A DNA stretch of 64,000 nucleotides, taken from Desulfosarcina ovata subsp. ovata. GTDB lineage: Bacteria > Desulfobacterota > Desulfobacteria > Desulfobacterales > Desulfosarcinaceae. This document shows, piece after piece, positions 1 to 8,971 of the stretch; positions within the stretch are counted from its first letter, which is position 1, and every line of letters starts with the position of its first letter. Location: contig NZ_AP021879.1 of NCBI RefSeq assembly GCF_009689005.1, positions 4,340,001 through 4,404,000 on the forward strand, written 5' to 3'. The notes under the pieces are model-generated. The model ran no database searches. It saw only the letters and a program-made list of their open reading frames with translations, and had not been told where the DNA came from. The position numbers and the translations under genes are program-made.

Positions 1-1078
1 GCAGCTGCGTGAAGACAAGCATCCCGGCAACGGTGACAACCATTCCCCAGGTGGCCAGAAGACGCGGTTGGATGCGATCCGAGAGCCGCCCGGCAATGGG
101 TGAGAAGATTGCCATGATGACCGGCTGGGCCATGAGCACCGTGCCTGCGGTCTGCGGGGGCATACCCTTGATGTACTGCAGGTAGAGGCTCATCATGAAG
201 GTGAGGGCGAAGGTGGCTGCATAATTGAGCAGGGCGGCAAGGCTGGAGAAGGTGAACGTCCGGTTGTTCAGGAACAGAGACACCTCGAAAACCGGATCGG
301 TGGCCCGTTTTTGCTGCAAAAAGAAAAGCATCAGCCCCAACAGGCCGGCAAATGCCAGACCGGACCCGGTTGCCGACGGCAGCAGCGAGGCCCCGTACAC
401 CAGCGCGAGAATGGCGGCTGCATAAATCAGACATCCGATGATATCCAGACGCTGGTCACGGGCATCGGCCCACTCCCCCTTGAGGAAGGCGCGGGTCATT
501 GTGATGGAGCCGAGCCCCAGCGGCAGCATCACTGCAAAAATACTGCGCCAGCCGAGCTGCTGGGTCAGGAAGCCACCCAGAAAAGGCCCGACCGATAGCC
601 CCACATAGACCGCCGACACATACAGCCCGATGGCCCGGCCGCGCTTCTGGGGCGGGAAAATGGATGTCAGAATGGCCATGCCGGTGGTTACGAACATGCC
701 GGCTCCCAGCCCCTGGACCACCCGCAAAAAGATAAACCCGGCAGTCGTTCCTGCAAAGGCCGCGGCTGTCGATCCGGCGGTGTAAATGAGCAGACCGGTA
801 CTGAAGATTTTTTTGCGGCCGTAAATATCGGCGATCTTGCCTGCCGGGACCAGGCCAACCGCCATGGCCAGCAGGTAGGATGTGGCCACCCAGCTCAACT
901 GGACGGCGTTCATGGCCATGTCCTGCTGGATCGCCGGCAGGGCGACGTTGACCGACGAAATCATGAACGGTCCCATGAAAGAGGTCAGGGTGGCCACGAA
1001 AATGGCCGAGCGCTCAAGGGCCGATTGCCGCTTTGAGTCAGACGAAGGCATTATTTTGGGAGTGGCGCGTGAAGACAT
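1..1078 (-). CDS. MFS drug-efflux transporter, DHA2 (EmrB/QacA) type, partial
   Basis: A continuous minus-strand frame starts at the ATG at 1078 and runs off the left edge, giving 359 visible codons. The translation is highly hydrophobic. After a short polar N-terminus it reads ATLTSFMGPFMISSVNVALP (TM1). The loop-2/3 signature GKIADIYGRKKIF follows, then RVVQGLGAGMF and VGLSVGPFLGGFLTQQLGWR, the antiporter motif region of the 14-TM DHA2 family. Such proteins are inner-membrane proton-driven exporters of lipophilic toxicants. A weak GCGGAA precedes the start. The 3' end and any partner MFP or MarR regulator lie outside the window. The inverted repeat 135 bp upstream suggests MarR-type repression. 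Substrate cannot be inferred. Confidence 0.85.
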   Translation of the reverse strand, partial: MSSRATPKIMPSSDSKRQSALERSAIFVATLTSFMGPFMISSVNVALPAIQQDMAMNAVQLSWVATSYLLAMAVGLVPAGKIADIYGRKKIFSTGLLIYTAGSTAAAFAGTTAGFIFLRVVQGLGAGMFVTTGMAILTSIFPPQKRGRAIGLYVSAVYVGLSVGPFLGGFLTQQLGWRSIFAVMLPLGLGSITMTRAFLKGEWADARDQRLDIIGCLIYAAAILALVYGASLLPSATGSGLAFAGLLGLMLFFLQQKRATDPVFEVSLFLNNRTFTFSSLAALLNYAATFALTFMMSLYLQYIKGMPPQTAGTVLMAQPVIMAIFSPIAGRLSDRIQPRLLATWGMVVTVAGMLVFTQL

Positions 1079-1480
1079 TTCAAATTCCGCTCTGCTGAAA
1101 CGATGATTTCTCCGGTCACTGGGATCAAGACCGCCGCCCTTCGACCCGACCACGATTTTCGAGCCTGTCGATCAGCCGAACCCTGGATACGTTGTTTTTA
1201 TTGTAATTGTTAATAGTTACCTAGCTAACTATTTGGCGGATGTTTGTCAACGCTTTTCCCTGATGCGTCGCGTGCCCGATAGATTCGCTTAAGCGCCGGT
1301 TCGAAGAACCCGTCTGAAGCCGCTAACGGCATTGGAATCCGACGACCATGCCCACCGCCTGCATGCATGTTCCGCTTTCGGGCCGGCCCGATTCGATACG
1401 CTGTTCTTAACTGCGGAGTTGTGGTAAATTTGGCGGTCTTGAAGGAAATCGCCAATCGAAATGCTTGAAAAGGAATGCCG
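1079..1480. other. Divergent intergenic region, efflux pump / histidine kinase
   Basis: This is about 400 bp without a credible gene; the small open frames here have no RBS or recognisable product. It holds the MarR-like inverted repeat (1213-1232). A minus-strand TTGACA hexamer at 1250-1245 places the repeat over the expected -10 region of the efflux gene. Nothing else is clear; no RNA structure was recognised. Confidence 0.5.
1213..1232. promoter_or_regulatory. MarR-type operator (perfect inverted repeat)
   Basis: ATAGTTA (1213-1219) and TAACTAT (1226-1232) form a perfect 7-bp inverted repeat around CCTAGC. The size, AT-rich half-sites and position next to an MFS efflux gene fit MarR-family dimer sites. 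A TTGACA at 1250-1245 (minus strand) would put the repeat in the spacer/-10 zone of the pump promoter, as expected for repression. No marR gene is in the window, so assignment of the regulator is inference. Confidence 0.5.
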
Positions 1481-3466
1481 ATGCCCCTGTCCGACGAGCC
1501 CACCGACGAAACGCTGAACACGCGTGACCGTGAGATGGAAGACCGGCTAAAGACCCTGATCCGCATTCTCCCCGACCTGATCTGGCTGAAAGATCAGCAG
1601 GGGGTCTACCTGTTCTGCAATTCGCGCTTCGAGGCTTTTTTCGGTGCCCGGGAGGAGGAGATTGTCGGCAAGACCGACTATGATTTCGTGGACCGGGAAC
1701 TGGCCGACTTTTTCCGCCGGCATGACGAAATGGCCGTTGATAAAGGCGGACCCAGCAAAAACGAGGAGGAGGTCGTCTTCGCCAGCGATGGCCATCTCGA
1801 AATTCTCGAAACGATCAAAACGCCCATGTTCCGGAGTGACGGCAAGCTCCTGGGCGTGTTGGGAATCGGCAGGGATACGACCCAGCGCAAACGGGCAGAG
1901 GAAAACCTGAAGCGGTCACGCGTCCGTTACCGAAAACTCTACCGGGAATCCCTGCAGCGGGAGCAGCTTTACGAATCGCTGCTCAAATCGGTTCCCGACG
2001 CGCTGGTGATTTATAACCTTGAAGGAGAGGCGACTTACATCAATCCCGCATTTACCCGTACGTTCGGCTTCAGTCTTCAGGATGTCGAGGGCAAACGGAT
2101 CCCCTTTGTCCCGGAAAGCGAAAAGGAGAAATCCCTGGCCGGGATCCATGAGGTGCTCGACGGTAAGCCCGTGACCGGCATGGAGACCCGGCGCCTGACC
2201 AAGGACGGCCGTTTGCTGGATATTGTACTGAGTTCATCGGCCTATGATGACCATGCCGGCAGGCGGGCGGGAATCGTTGTCTTTTTAAGGGATGTCACCC
2301 AGATCAAGCAAACCGAAGGGCAGCTCCGCCAGGCACAGAAAATGGAATCCATCGGTCGCCTGGCCGGAGGGGTGGCCCACGATTTCAATAATATGCTGAA
2401 TGTGATTCTGGGTTATACGGAGCTGGAGCTGAGCCAGTTGGACGACACCCAACCGATATTCACCACCCTGCAGGAAATTCGCAAGGCGGCGCAGCGCTCG
2501 GCGGATCTTACCCGCCAACTGCTGGCCTTTGCCCGCAAACAGACCGTTTCCCCTACCGTGCTGGATCTGAACGAGACCCTTCAGGGCATGCTGAAAATGC
2601 TGCAACGGCTGCTGGGTGAGGATATCGATTTGATCTGGCGGCCGGCCCTGGATTTGTGGCCGGTGAGAATCGATGCCTCCCAGATCGACCAACTGCTGAC
2701 CAACCTTTGCATTAACGCCCGGGACGCCATCCGGGATGTCGGCAAAATCACCATTGAAACCGGAACCACGACATTCGATGAGGCCTATTGCCGCGAGCAT
2801 CGGGGGTTTGTACCAGGTAGGTTTGTCGTCCTGGCGGTCAGCGATGACGGCTGCGGGATGGACAGGGAGACGGCGGATAAAATTTTCGAGCCCTTTTTTA
2901 CCACCAAAGGGGAGTCCAAAGGAACGGGCTTGGGGCTGTCCACCGTTTATGGCATCGTCAAACAGAACCATGGCTTCATCAATGTATACAGTGAACCGGG
3001 GGACGGGACCACCATCAGGATCTACCTGCCATGCCACGCAGGGGCAGATATTCCGCATCCCCAGGCCACGCTGGAAACGCTTCCCCAGGGCCAGGATGAA
3101 ATGATCCTGGTGGTCGAAGACGAGCCGTTGATACTGAAACTGGCCGAGAAATTATTGAAAAGTCTGGGCTACCGGGTGCTGTTGGCCAAGAACCCGAAAG
3201 AGGCCCTGAGGATCGCCGAGGGGCATACCGACCGCATTGCCCTGGTGCTCACGGATGTGGTCATGCCGGAACTGAACGGCCGCGAACTGGCCGAGCGCTT
3301 GAAAGTTCTTTCTCCCGGAATAAAGTGTCTCTTCATGTCCGGATACACAGCCAATGTGATCGCCCATCACGGTGTACTGGACGAAGGCGTGACGTTTATT
3401 CAGAAGCCTTTCTCCAAAAAAGATCTGGCCATTAAGGTCAGGGAGGCCATGGATCGACATGGATGA
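1481..3466 (+). CDS. PAS-PAS hybrid sensor histidine kinase with C-terminal receiver
   Basis: A soluble hybrid kinase of about 661 aa with no TM segment. Numbered from the upstream ATG at 1475, it has PAS 1 (about 22-140, ending GRDTTQRKRAEE) and PAS 2 (about 165-280, ending FLRDVTQIKQTE). The DHp H-box is GGVAHDFNNML with phospho-acceptor His302. The ATPase domain has N box NLCINARDA, G1 DDGCGMD, F box FEPFFTTK and G2 GTGLGLS. The receiver (about 543-660) has acidic pair E548/D549, phospho-Asp594 in LTDVVMPELNG and Lys644. The ATG at 1481 is preferred because AAAAGG ends 7 nt before it and only 1 nt before the 1475 ATG. No response regulator or output gene is adjacent, so it probably acts in a phosphorelay encoded elsewhere. 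Signal unknown. Confidence 0.9.
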   Translation: MPLSDEPTDETLNTRDREMEDRLKTLIRILPDLIWLKDQQGVYLFCNSRFEAFFGAREEEIVGKTDYDFVDRELADFFRRHDEMAVDKGGPSKNEEEVVFASDGHLEILETIKTPMFRSDGKLLGVLGIGRDTTQRKRAEENLKRSRVRYRKLYRESLQREQLYESLLKSVPDALVIYNLEGEATYINPAFTRTFGFSLQDVEGKRIPFVPESEKEKSLAGIHEVLDGKPVTGMETRRLTKDGRLLDIVLSSSAYDDHAGRRAGIVVFLRDVTQIKQTEGQLRQAQKMESIGRLAGGVAHDFNNMLNVILGYTELELSQLDDTQPIFTTLQEIRKAAQRSADLTRQLLAFARKQTVSPTVLDLNETLQGMLKMLQRLLGEDIDLIWRPALDLWPVRIDASQIDQLLTNLCINARDAIRDVGKITIETGTTTFDEAYCREHRGFVPGRFVVLAVSDDGCGMDRETADKIFEPFFTTKGESKGTGLGLSTVYGIVKQNHGFINVYSEPGDGTTIRIYLPCHAGADIPHPQATLETLPQGQDEMILVVEDEPLILKLAEKLLKSLGYRVLLAKNPKEALRIAEGHTDRIALVLTDVVMPELNGRELAERLKVLSPGIKCLFMSGYTANVIAHHGVLDEGVTFIQKPFSKKDLAIKVREAMDRHG

Positions 3467-3482
3467 TCCGTGAAGGCCAGCC

Positions 3483-6400
3483 TTATATAGTTACCACCAC
3501 TGCCCGGGCAAGCCAGGCGCGGGCCTTTTTCAGCCAGGCACTGCCGTCCGTGCCGATGGCCAGTTCTTCGGTTAAATGGCGGACGGAGAATCCCAGATTC
3601 TGGTTGCGCCCCAGGCCGGTGAGGCATGACGGGCAGTTGGTCAGCACGATGGTGCTGCGCGTGGGGGTGTCTGCGAGCAGGGGGCGGAAGGCATCGGCCT
3701 TGCGCGCACGCATGGCTGCGGCGATATCGGGCCGGCTCAGGGCCAGGGTGCCGGCTTCACCGCAACAGTGCGGCACGACGCTGACCGGATGACCCAGGCT
3801 TCCCAGAAGGGTGTCCGCCGTGCCGTCCAGGGAGTCGTGGCAGGGGGCGTGGTAGAGGCATGGGCCCGGAATGGCGGCGTTCAAGCCGCGTTCAAGCGCC
3901 AGGCGGCTGACGTCGGTCAACGGGCAGCCGAAGATGGCCTCCGCCTGCATGCCGGCCAGGGCTTCCCGGCAGGTCCCGCAGCTGACCGCCACGGCGTCGA
4001 AGGTCAGGTGGCCGAAACGCTCGCGGATCTGGTTCAGGATGACCGCCGTGCGCATGGCCTGACGGCGGTGCATGTCGGCCTTGGCATTGACCTGGGCCGG
4101 AAAGCCGCAGCACAGGAAGGGGGGCGGCAGGATGACGCGCAGGCCGGTGTGGACCAGAATGTGGATCGCTGCCAGAGCGATACGGGCGATCATCCGCTCG
4201 GAGCCGCAACCCGGAAAGTAGAACACCGTGCCGCGCGCCGGCTCCTCGGGTTCGACCACCACGGCCTGATGGCGGCCGCACGCCGGCAGGCGGCCGAACA
4301 GGGTGCCGGCCGGAACCGGCGGCATGGGCGCGCGCAACAGATCGAGCCCGGCTGCCCGGATGGCGCCGCCGCCGCCGGGCAGCCGGTTGAGCAGCCAGGC
4401 AGCGCTGCGCTGCATCCGGCTGCCGGCCCACAGGGCCGTGGGCCGCAGGATGGCATTGGCCGTCTTCGAGCGATTGTCCAGGTAGGCCAGGGCCAGGGCC
4501 GTGGGCGGAGCGGTATGGCGGTACCGGCGTGCCGTGAGGATTTGGCGCTCCAGGATCGAGACGGCACCCGAATCGATGTCCACCGGGCAGGGCGGCTGGC
4601 ATTTGTGGCAGATGGTGCAGTGATCGGCCACCTGGCCGAGGTATTTCAGCGCGTTGAACCCGGTGCTGCGAAAACGCTGGGTTTCCCACAGGATCGCCTC
4701 GATGAGGGCCACCACGGCAAGATTCTTGTTGCGCGGGTGGAAAAAGAGATTCTCCTGGGGATGGAACACGCAGCAGGGCGTCTTGCAGCGGCCGCAGCGC
4801 ACACAACCGGAGATCATTTCGGCCAGCTGCTCCAGTTCCGCATGCCGCAGGATGCTGGCTTCCAGCTCCAGCAGGTTGAAAGAAGGGGCGAAGACCAGTT
4901 GCGGTGCCCGCGGGTCACTGAGCTTGCCCGGGTTCATGATCCCGTCGGGATCCACCTGACGGCGGTAATCCGCAAGGGCGTCAATGCGGCTTTCGTCCAG
5001 GTATTTGAATTTGGTGAAACCGATGCCGTGCTCCCCGCTGACCACCCCATTGAGTTCGATGGCCTTGGCCATGACCGCATCGGCGGTTTCGGCGGCCCGG
5101 ATCATCATTTCGCGGTCATTGGCAAAGACCGGAATATTGACGTGGATGTTGCCGTCACCGGCATGCATGTGGGTGGCGATGACGATCAATTTGGAGCGGG
5201 TGTCGGCGACGATTTCGTCGATTTCATGGTTGATTTTCACGTAGCCGCTGAACAGTTCGGTCAGTTCTCCGCGCAGCTGTCGGATGTGGGTTTCTTCCTG
5301 CAGATGGTGTTTGCCGGACAGGCGGATGCGCTCCAGGGTCTCCATGAGCAGGGTTTTTGCGGCGGGTCGTTTGGCGGCCAGCCATTCCGGGTCTTCCAGG
5401 GGCTGGGCGGTCTCCAGGTGGGCGCCCAGGCGGAAAACCAGGTCACGCTGATTTTCGCGCTGCTCCTCGGCATTGATATCGTCGGCAAACTGGGCGAACT
5501 CGGCCAGGGCGTGGATGGGCAGAACAATGTCCTCGTTGAGTTTGAAGGATCGGGTGCGTCTGGCGATGGCTCCCAGCCGCTTGCGGTCACGCCAGTAACG
5601 CTCGGCCTCCTGTTCGTTTTCGGCCACGAAAAGGTGGGTGTTGGCGTAGGCGGCCATGAGCTGCGCAAGTCGATCCAGCCCGCGTCGGATCTGTTGGTCG
5701 TCGTGCCCGACCATATCCACCAGCAGGACCGCCTTGGGCGGATCCTGGCGGGGCGCCTTGACCTTGTAGCCGATGGCGCGCACGTAGGCATCGTCGAAGT
5801 GCTCCAGGGCCATGAGCGTTTCCTCGCCGCGATTGGCGAAGGCGTTGCAGATGGCGGCGATGGCCCGGCTGGCCTCGTCCATGTCTTCGCCGAAAAATTC
5901 CAGGCAGCAGGTGGCCTGCCTCGGATAGGCCCGGTGCAGGATGAAACGGGCCGAGGTGATGATGCCGTCGGTGCCCTCCTTCTGAACCCCGGGCAATCCG
6001 GACAGGGCCTTGTTGGTGATATCCTTGCCCAGGCCGGCTTTGCGGACATCCAGGCCGTCAAGGTTTACTTCGCGGACGCGGTGGCCGGTGTCGTCCAGCA
6101 CATCGAAGCGGATCCGGTCTTCGGGTCGGATCCGGCGCAGGCTGTGTGCCGACCGTTTTACCATGTAAAGGCGTCCATCGGGCATGGCGATGCTGAAAGC
6201 CAGAAGGTTGTCGATGGCCGTGCCCCAAAGGACGGCGGTCTTGCCGCCGGCGTTTTCGGCGATATTGCCGCCGATGGTGCAGGCCCAGGCGCTGGTGGGA
6301 TCGGTGGCGAAGATCAGGCCCTGCTGTTTGGCCGCGTCCATGGCCGCACGGGTGATCACGCCGGCTTCCAGGTGAATCACCGGCACCTGGCGGGTCTTTT

Positions 6401-7124
6401 GGTCCGGCGTGCTGATCGACACGGTTTCGATCCCGTGAATGCGATTGAGCTGTTCGGTGTTGATGACCACACAGCCCGCTTCAAGGGGAACGCTGCCGCC
6501 GGTCAGCCCGGTTCCGCCGCCCCGGGGGATCACTTTGAATCCGGCGTCGGAGAGGGCACGGATCGTGCCGGGAACCTGATCCTCGCAGGTGGGACGGGCC
6601 ACGGCCAGCGGCAGGCTCAGCCGCCAGTTGGTGGCGTCGGTCACATGGGCGTTGATGCTGAACGGATCGGTGAAGATGTTCCGGCGGCCGATCAGGGGCG
6701 CCAACCGCCGGACAATCCGGCGTTGACTGTCGCGGATCTGGCGGATGCCGGCTTCGCTCTCCGCCAGGGACCGGCGGCAGGCGTCCATGACGGCCGTTGA
6801 CGCGGGCTCACCGGAAGCCGCCGCTTTTTCGGCCATGGCCAGATCCTGGCGCACGGCGTCGAAAAACTGATTCCGGCGCTGGCTGGATTCAATCAGCTCG
6901 TTGCGGACGAAGGCATTTCGCCGCAGCATGAACAGGTCGCCGAAAAAGCGCAGCAGGGGGCGCAACGCTGGGCCCTTTCGTTTCAGCAGACGACTTTTCC
7001 GGAGTTGGCCAAAGCCCGCCTCGCCAATGATCAGGCGGATGATCTGATGGTCATCGGCGGAGGTGTAATTAAAAGGTATTTTTCTGATATCGTTCCCTGA
7101 CATATTGGCGGCCCTGTTACCCAT
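3483..7124 (-). CDS. DUF3683 FAD-linked oxidase / Fe-S / CCG-domain oxidoreductase (D-lactate dehydrogenase-like)
   Basis: A 1213-aa fusion. The N-terminal DUF3683-like segment begins around NDIRKIPFNYTSADD. A PCMH-type FAD-binding domain (about 170-330) has RGGGTGLTGGSVPLEAGCVV. The FAD-oxidase C-terminal domain (about 400-735) has HMHAGDGNIHV and SGEHGIG. Two ferredoxin-like clusters follow: CVRCGRCKTPCC (about 774) and CTICHKCQPPCP (about 836). The C-terminal half has two CCG-type cysteine motifs (CCGFPAQ, CCGEAGT), as in heterodisulfide reductase B or GlcF. Family members oxidise D-2-hydroxy acids and pass electrons through Fe-S centres to quinone or other carriers; the exact substrate is not visible. 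The gene stands alone and convergent to the kinase gene. ATG at 7124 is used; an in-frame ATG seven codons downstream is possible. Confidence 0.88.
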   Translation of the reverse strand: MGNRAANMSGNDIRKIPFNYTSADDHQIIRLIIGEAGFGQLRKSRLLKRKGPALRPLLRFFGDLFMLRRNAFVRNELIESSQRRNQFFDAVRQDLAMAEKAAASGEPASTAVMDACRRSLAESEAGIRQIRDSQRRIVRRLAPLIGRRNIFTDPFSINAHVTDATNWRLSLPLAVARPTCEDQVPGTIRALSDAGFKVIPRGGGTGLTGGSVPLEAGCVVINTEQLNRIHGIETVSISTPDQKTRQVPVIHLEAGVITRAAMDAAKQQGLIFATDPTSAWACTIGGNIAENAGGKTAVLWGTAIDNLLAFSIAMPDGRLYMVKRSAHSLRRIRPEDRIRFDVLDDTGHRVREVNLDGLDVRKAGLGKDITNKALSGLPGVQKEGTDGIITSARFILHRAYPRQATCCLEFFGEDMDEASRAIAAICNAFANRGEETLMALEHFDDAYVRAIGYKVKAPRQDPPKAVLLVDMVGHDDQQIRRGLDRLAQLMAAYANTHLFVAENEQEAERYWRDRKRLGAIARRTRSFKLNEDIVLPIHALAEFAQFADDINAEEQRENQRDLVFRLGAHLETAQPLEDPEWLAAKRPAAKTLLMETLERIRLSGKHHLQEETHIRQLRGELTELFSGYVKINHEIDEIVADTRSKLIVIATHMHAGDGNIHVNIPVFANDREMMIRAAETADAVMAKAIELNGVVSGEHGIGFTKFKYLDESRIDALADYRRQVDPDGIMNPGKLSDPRAPQLVFAPSFNLLELEASILRHAELEQLAEMISGCVRCGRCKTPCCVFHPQENLFFHPRNKNLAVVALIEAILWETQRFRSTGFNALKYLGQVADHCTICHKCQPPCPVDIDSGAVSILERQILTARRYRHTAPPTALALAYLDNRSKTANAILRPTALWAGSRMQRSAAWLLNRLPGGGGAIRAAGLDLLRAPMPPVPAGTLFGRLPACGRHQAVVVEPEEPARGTVFYFPGCGSERMIARIALAAIHILVHTGLRVILPPPFLCCGFPAQVNAKADMHRRQAMRTAVILNQIRERFGHLTFDAVAVSCGTCREALAGMQAEAIFGCPLTDVSRLALERGLNAAIPGPCLYHAPCHDSLDGTADTLLGSLGHPVSVVPHCCGEAGTLALSRPDIAAAMRARKADAFRPLLADTPTRSTIVLTNCPSCLTGLGRNQNLGFSVRHLTEELAIGTDGSAWLKKARAWLARAVVVTI

Positions 7125-7271
7125 TTAAAAAACCGGTTCCAAATCACAAATCCGATCAATTGGCAACCGTCCTATTTGAAAATGCTGATCACGATCGTCC
7201 GTGACACTGGCTCATTTATCGGGATTCCCGGTTACGTTTGACGGGACCGTGGTTATTGAACCGCGCACCGG

Positions 7272-7323
7272 TTGACAAAAAATTATTCATGCACCATTCT
7301 AAATGAATAAAAATCATAGAATG
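7272..7323 (+). promoter_or_regulatory. Promoter/operator region of the TAXI-TRAP operon
   Basis: TTGACA at 7272-7277 is followed, 17 nt later, by a poor -10 (CATTCT, 7295-7300). Two interlocking inverted repeats cover this interval: TTATTCAT (7283-7290) with ATGAATAA (7303-7310), and CATTCTA (7295-7301) with TAGAATG (7317-7323). A good -35 with a weak -10 buried in palindromes is typical of a regulated promoter. No regulator is assigned. Confidence 0.4.
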
Positions 7324-7409
7324 ATTAAACGGCAATAAAACGAAGGTATCTCTTTTTCGGCGTCAACCGAATACCTGTAAGCTTATTCAACAAGGGGAGG
7401 GTTACGGAC

Positions 7410-8378
7410 ATGAAACGCACAAGCATGGCAGTTCTGTTGGTTTTCGTTTTGGGTCTGATGGCCGTACCGGCGATGGCCAGAACCACGTTTATCGGTATCG
7501 GCACCGGTGGCACCGGAGGGATCTATTATCCCTATGGCGGTGGTGTGGCCGAGATTTGGTCCAAGCACGTCAAGGATGTCAAGGCCGTGGCCGAGGTGAC
7601 CGGGGCCAGTGTGGAAAATGTCAAGCTGGCCCACAAGGGCGAGACCGTCATCGGCGAGGTGATGGGTGATGTCGCCGTCGCCGGCTACAATGGGACGGGG
7701 AAGTTCAAGGGCAAGAAAAACGACATTTTCGCCATGGCCATCATGTACCCGAACCTGCTCCAGGTGGTGGCGTTGAAAAGCTCCGACGTAACGGACATCA
7801 CCCAGGTGAAAGGACGCAGCATCAGCACCGGCAGTCCCGGCAGCGGTACCAATTTCATGGCCGAAGGGGTGCTCAAGGCGCTCAATATTTCCCCCGACAG
7901 TTACAAGGACAGCCGGCTCTCCTTCACCGAAAGCGCCAATGCATTGCGGGACGGGACCATCGAGGTGGGGACGTGGTCGGTGGGGCCCGGCACCAGTTCC
8001 ATCCTGGACCTCTCCACGACCCACGACATCCGCATCATCGGTTTTACTCCCGAACAGACCGCTGCCGTGCTGGCGGCCAACAAGACCTATTCGGCCGTTG
8101 ACCTGGCCGGCGGCGTATACCGCGGTGTCGACGAGGCCGTTCCCACCATCGGAGTGTGGAACGTGATGATCTGCCAGGCGTCGCTGGATACTGACCTGGT
8201 CTATCGGCTGGTCAAAGCCCTGTTCGAGCACAACGACTACCTGAAGAAAATCCATCCGTCGGCCGTTTACACCACGCCGGAAAACGCGGTTAAATATTCG
8301 CCGATTCCCCTGCATCCGGGCACGATCAAGTATCTGCAGGAGAAGGGCGTCGCGGTGCCGGACAAATTGAAACCCTGA
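7410..8378 (+). CDS. TAXI-family TRAP transporter substrate-binding protein
   Basis: A 322-aa periplasmic protein with a Sec signal peptide (residues 1-23, cleavage near AMA-RT). The mature N-terminus FIGIGTGGTGGIYYPYGGGVAEIW is the hallmark of TAXI (TRAP-associated extracytoplasmic immunogenic) solute receptors. The STGSPGSGTNFMAEGVLKAL region belongs to the same fold. GGGGAGG lies about 10 nt before the ATG. It should capture a small carboxylate or similar ligand and deliver it to the fused permease encoded two genes downstream. First gene of a co-directional six-gene operon; ligand unknown. Confidence 0.92.
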   Translation: MKRTSMAVLLVFVLGLMAVPAMARTTFIGIGTGGTGGIYYPYGGGVAEIWSKHVKDVKAVAEVTGASVENVKLAHKGETVIGEVMGDVAVAGYNGTGKFKGKKNDIFAMAIMYPNLLQVVALKSSDVTDITQVKGRSISTGSPGSGTNFMAEGVLKALNISPDSYKDSRLSFTESANALRDGTIEVGTWSVGPGTSSILDLSTTHDIRIIGFTPEQTAAVLAANKTYSAVDLAGGVYRGVDEAVPTIGVWNVMICQASLDTDLVYRLVKALFEHNDYLKKIHPSAVYTTPENAVKYSPIPLHPGTIKYLQEKGVAVPDKLKP

Positions 8379-8384
8379 TTGCGG

Positions 8385-8954
8385 ATGATGACCATGCAAA
8401 ACCATCGTGTTGCCATTACCAGCGTTGTCTTGACCGCTCTGATCGCCCTCGGTGTGCTGCTCAGACCCGGAGGCCTGGAGCTTCGTGTCGTTCCGGTTGA
8501 CGGGGGGCCGCCCTTGGCGGTGCTGCCCCTCGCCGCTGGTGAACCGTTTACCCTGCAATACTACCATTCGGTGGAAAACGCGCCCATTTGGGAGGTGCAC
8601 ACACTGGATCCGTCGGGCAGCATCTTTATCGAAGAGGAGCGCTACCTGAAGTTCGGTGCGGGCATGGGCAAGATGCCCGGCGTGGGCCGTATGGTCAGGC
8701 AGGGACCCTATGAATCGATTGTGGACATGCACATGCGCACGGGAAATTTCGTTCTGCGCATCGGCAGTCCCGGGGTGGACCATATGCTGCTCTGGCGTGG
8801 CACCCAGACCAATCTGAGCACCCTGGCCCCCCATGCGGCGGTGCAGTTTTGCGGTCGCTCGATTTCCCGGTTCTATGCCCTGTGGCGGCAGGTGTTTCCC
8901 CACCGGGCCACACCGCCCGGCATTGCCGACGGCCACCAAACCCCATCCACCTGA
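8385..8954 (+). CDS. DUF1850 protein associated with TAXI-TRAP transporters
   Basis: About 189 aa. A single N-terminal hydrophobic segment (ITSVVLTALIALGVLL) is followed by a soluble domain with LQYYHSVENAPIWEVH and LLWRG, as in DUF1850. These small proteins typically sit between the receptor and permease genes of TAXI-TRAP operons, as here. The frame is open from a TTG directly after the preceding stop, with several in-frame ATGs (8385, 8388, 8394) and no clear SD, so it is probably translated by coupling. The role is undetermined; an accessory periplasm-facing TRAP subunit is the likely reading. Confidence 0.75.
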   Translation: MMTMQNHRVAITSVVLTALIALGVLLRPGGLELRVVPVDGGPPLAVLPLAAGEPFTLQYYHSVENAPIWEVHTLDPSGSIFIEEERYLKFGAGMGKMPGVGRMVRQGPYESIVDMHMRTGNFVLRIGSPGVDHMLLWRGTQTNLSTLAPHAAVQFCGRSISRFYALWRQVFPHRATPPGIADGHQTPST

Positions 8955-8971
8955 TAGAAAGCACCGATTGA

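Noticed and set aside
3768-6800. 1010-codon open frame on the plus strand
   Set aside because: Antisense to the DUF3683 oxidoreductase gene; its translation is Gly/His/Arg/Asp-rich without family motifs. A GC-codon shadow.
7383-8939. 518-codon minus frame
   Set aside because: Opposite the TAXI receptor and DUF1850 genes, low-complexity His/Gly composition, no RBS.
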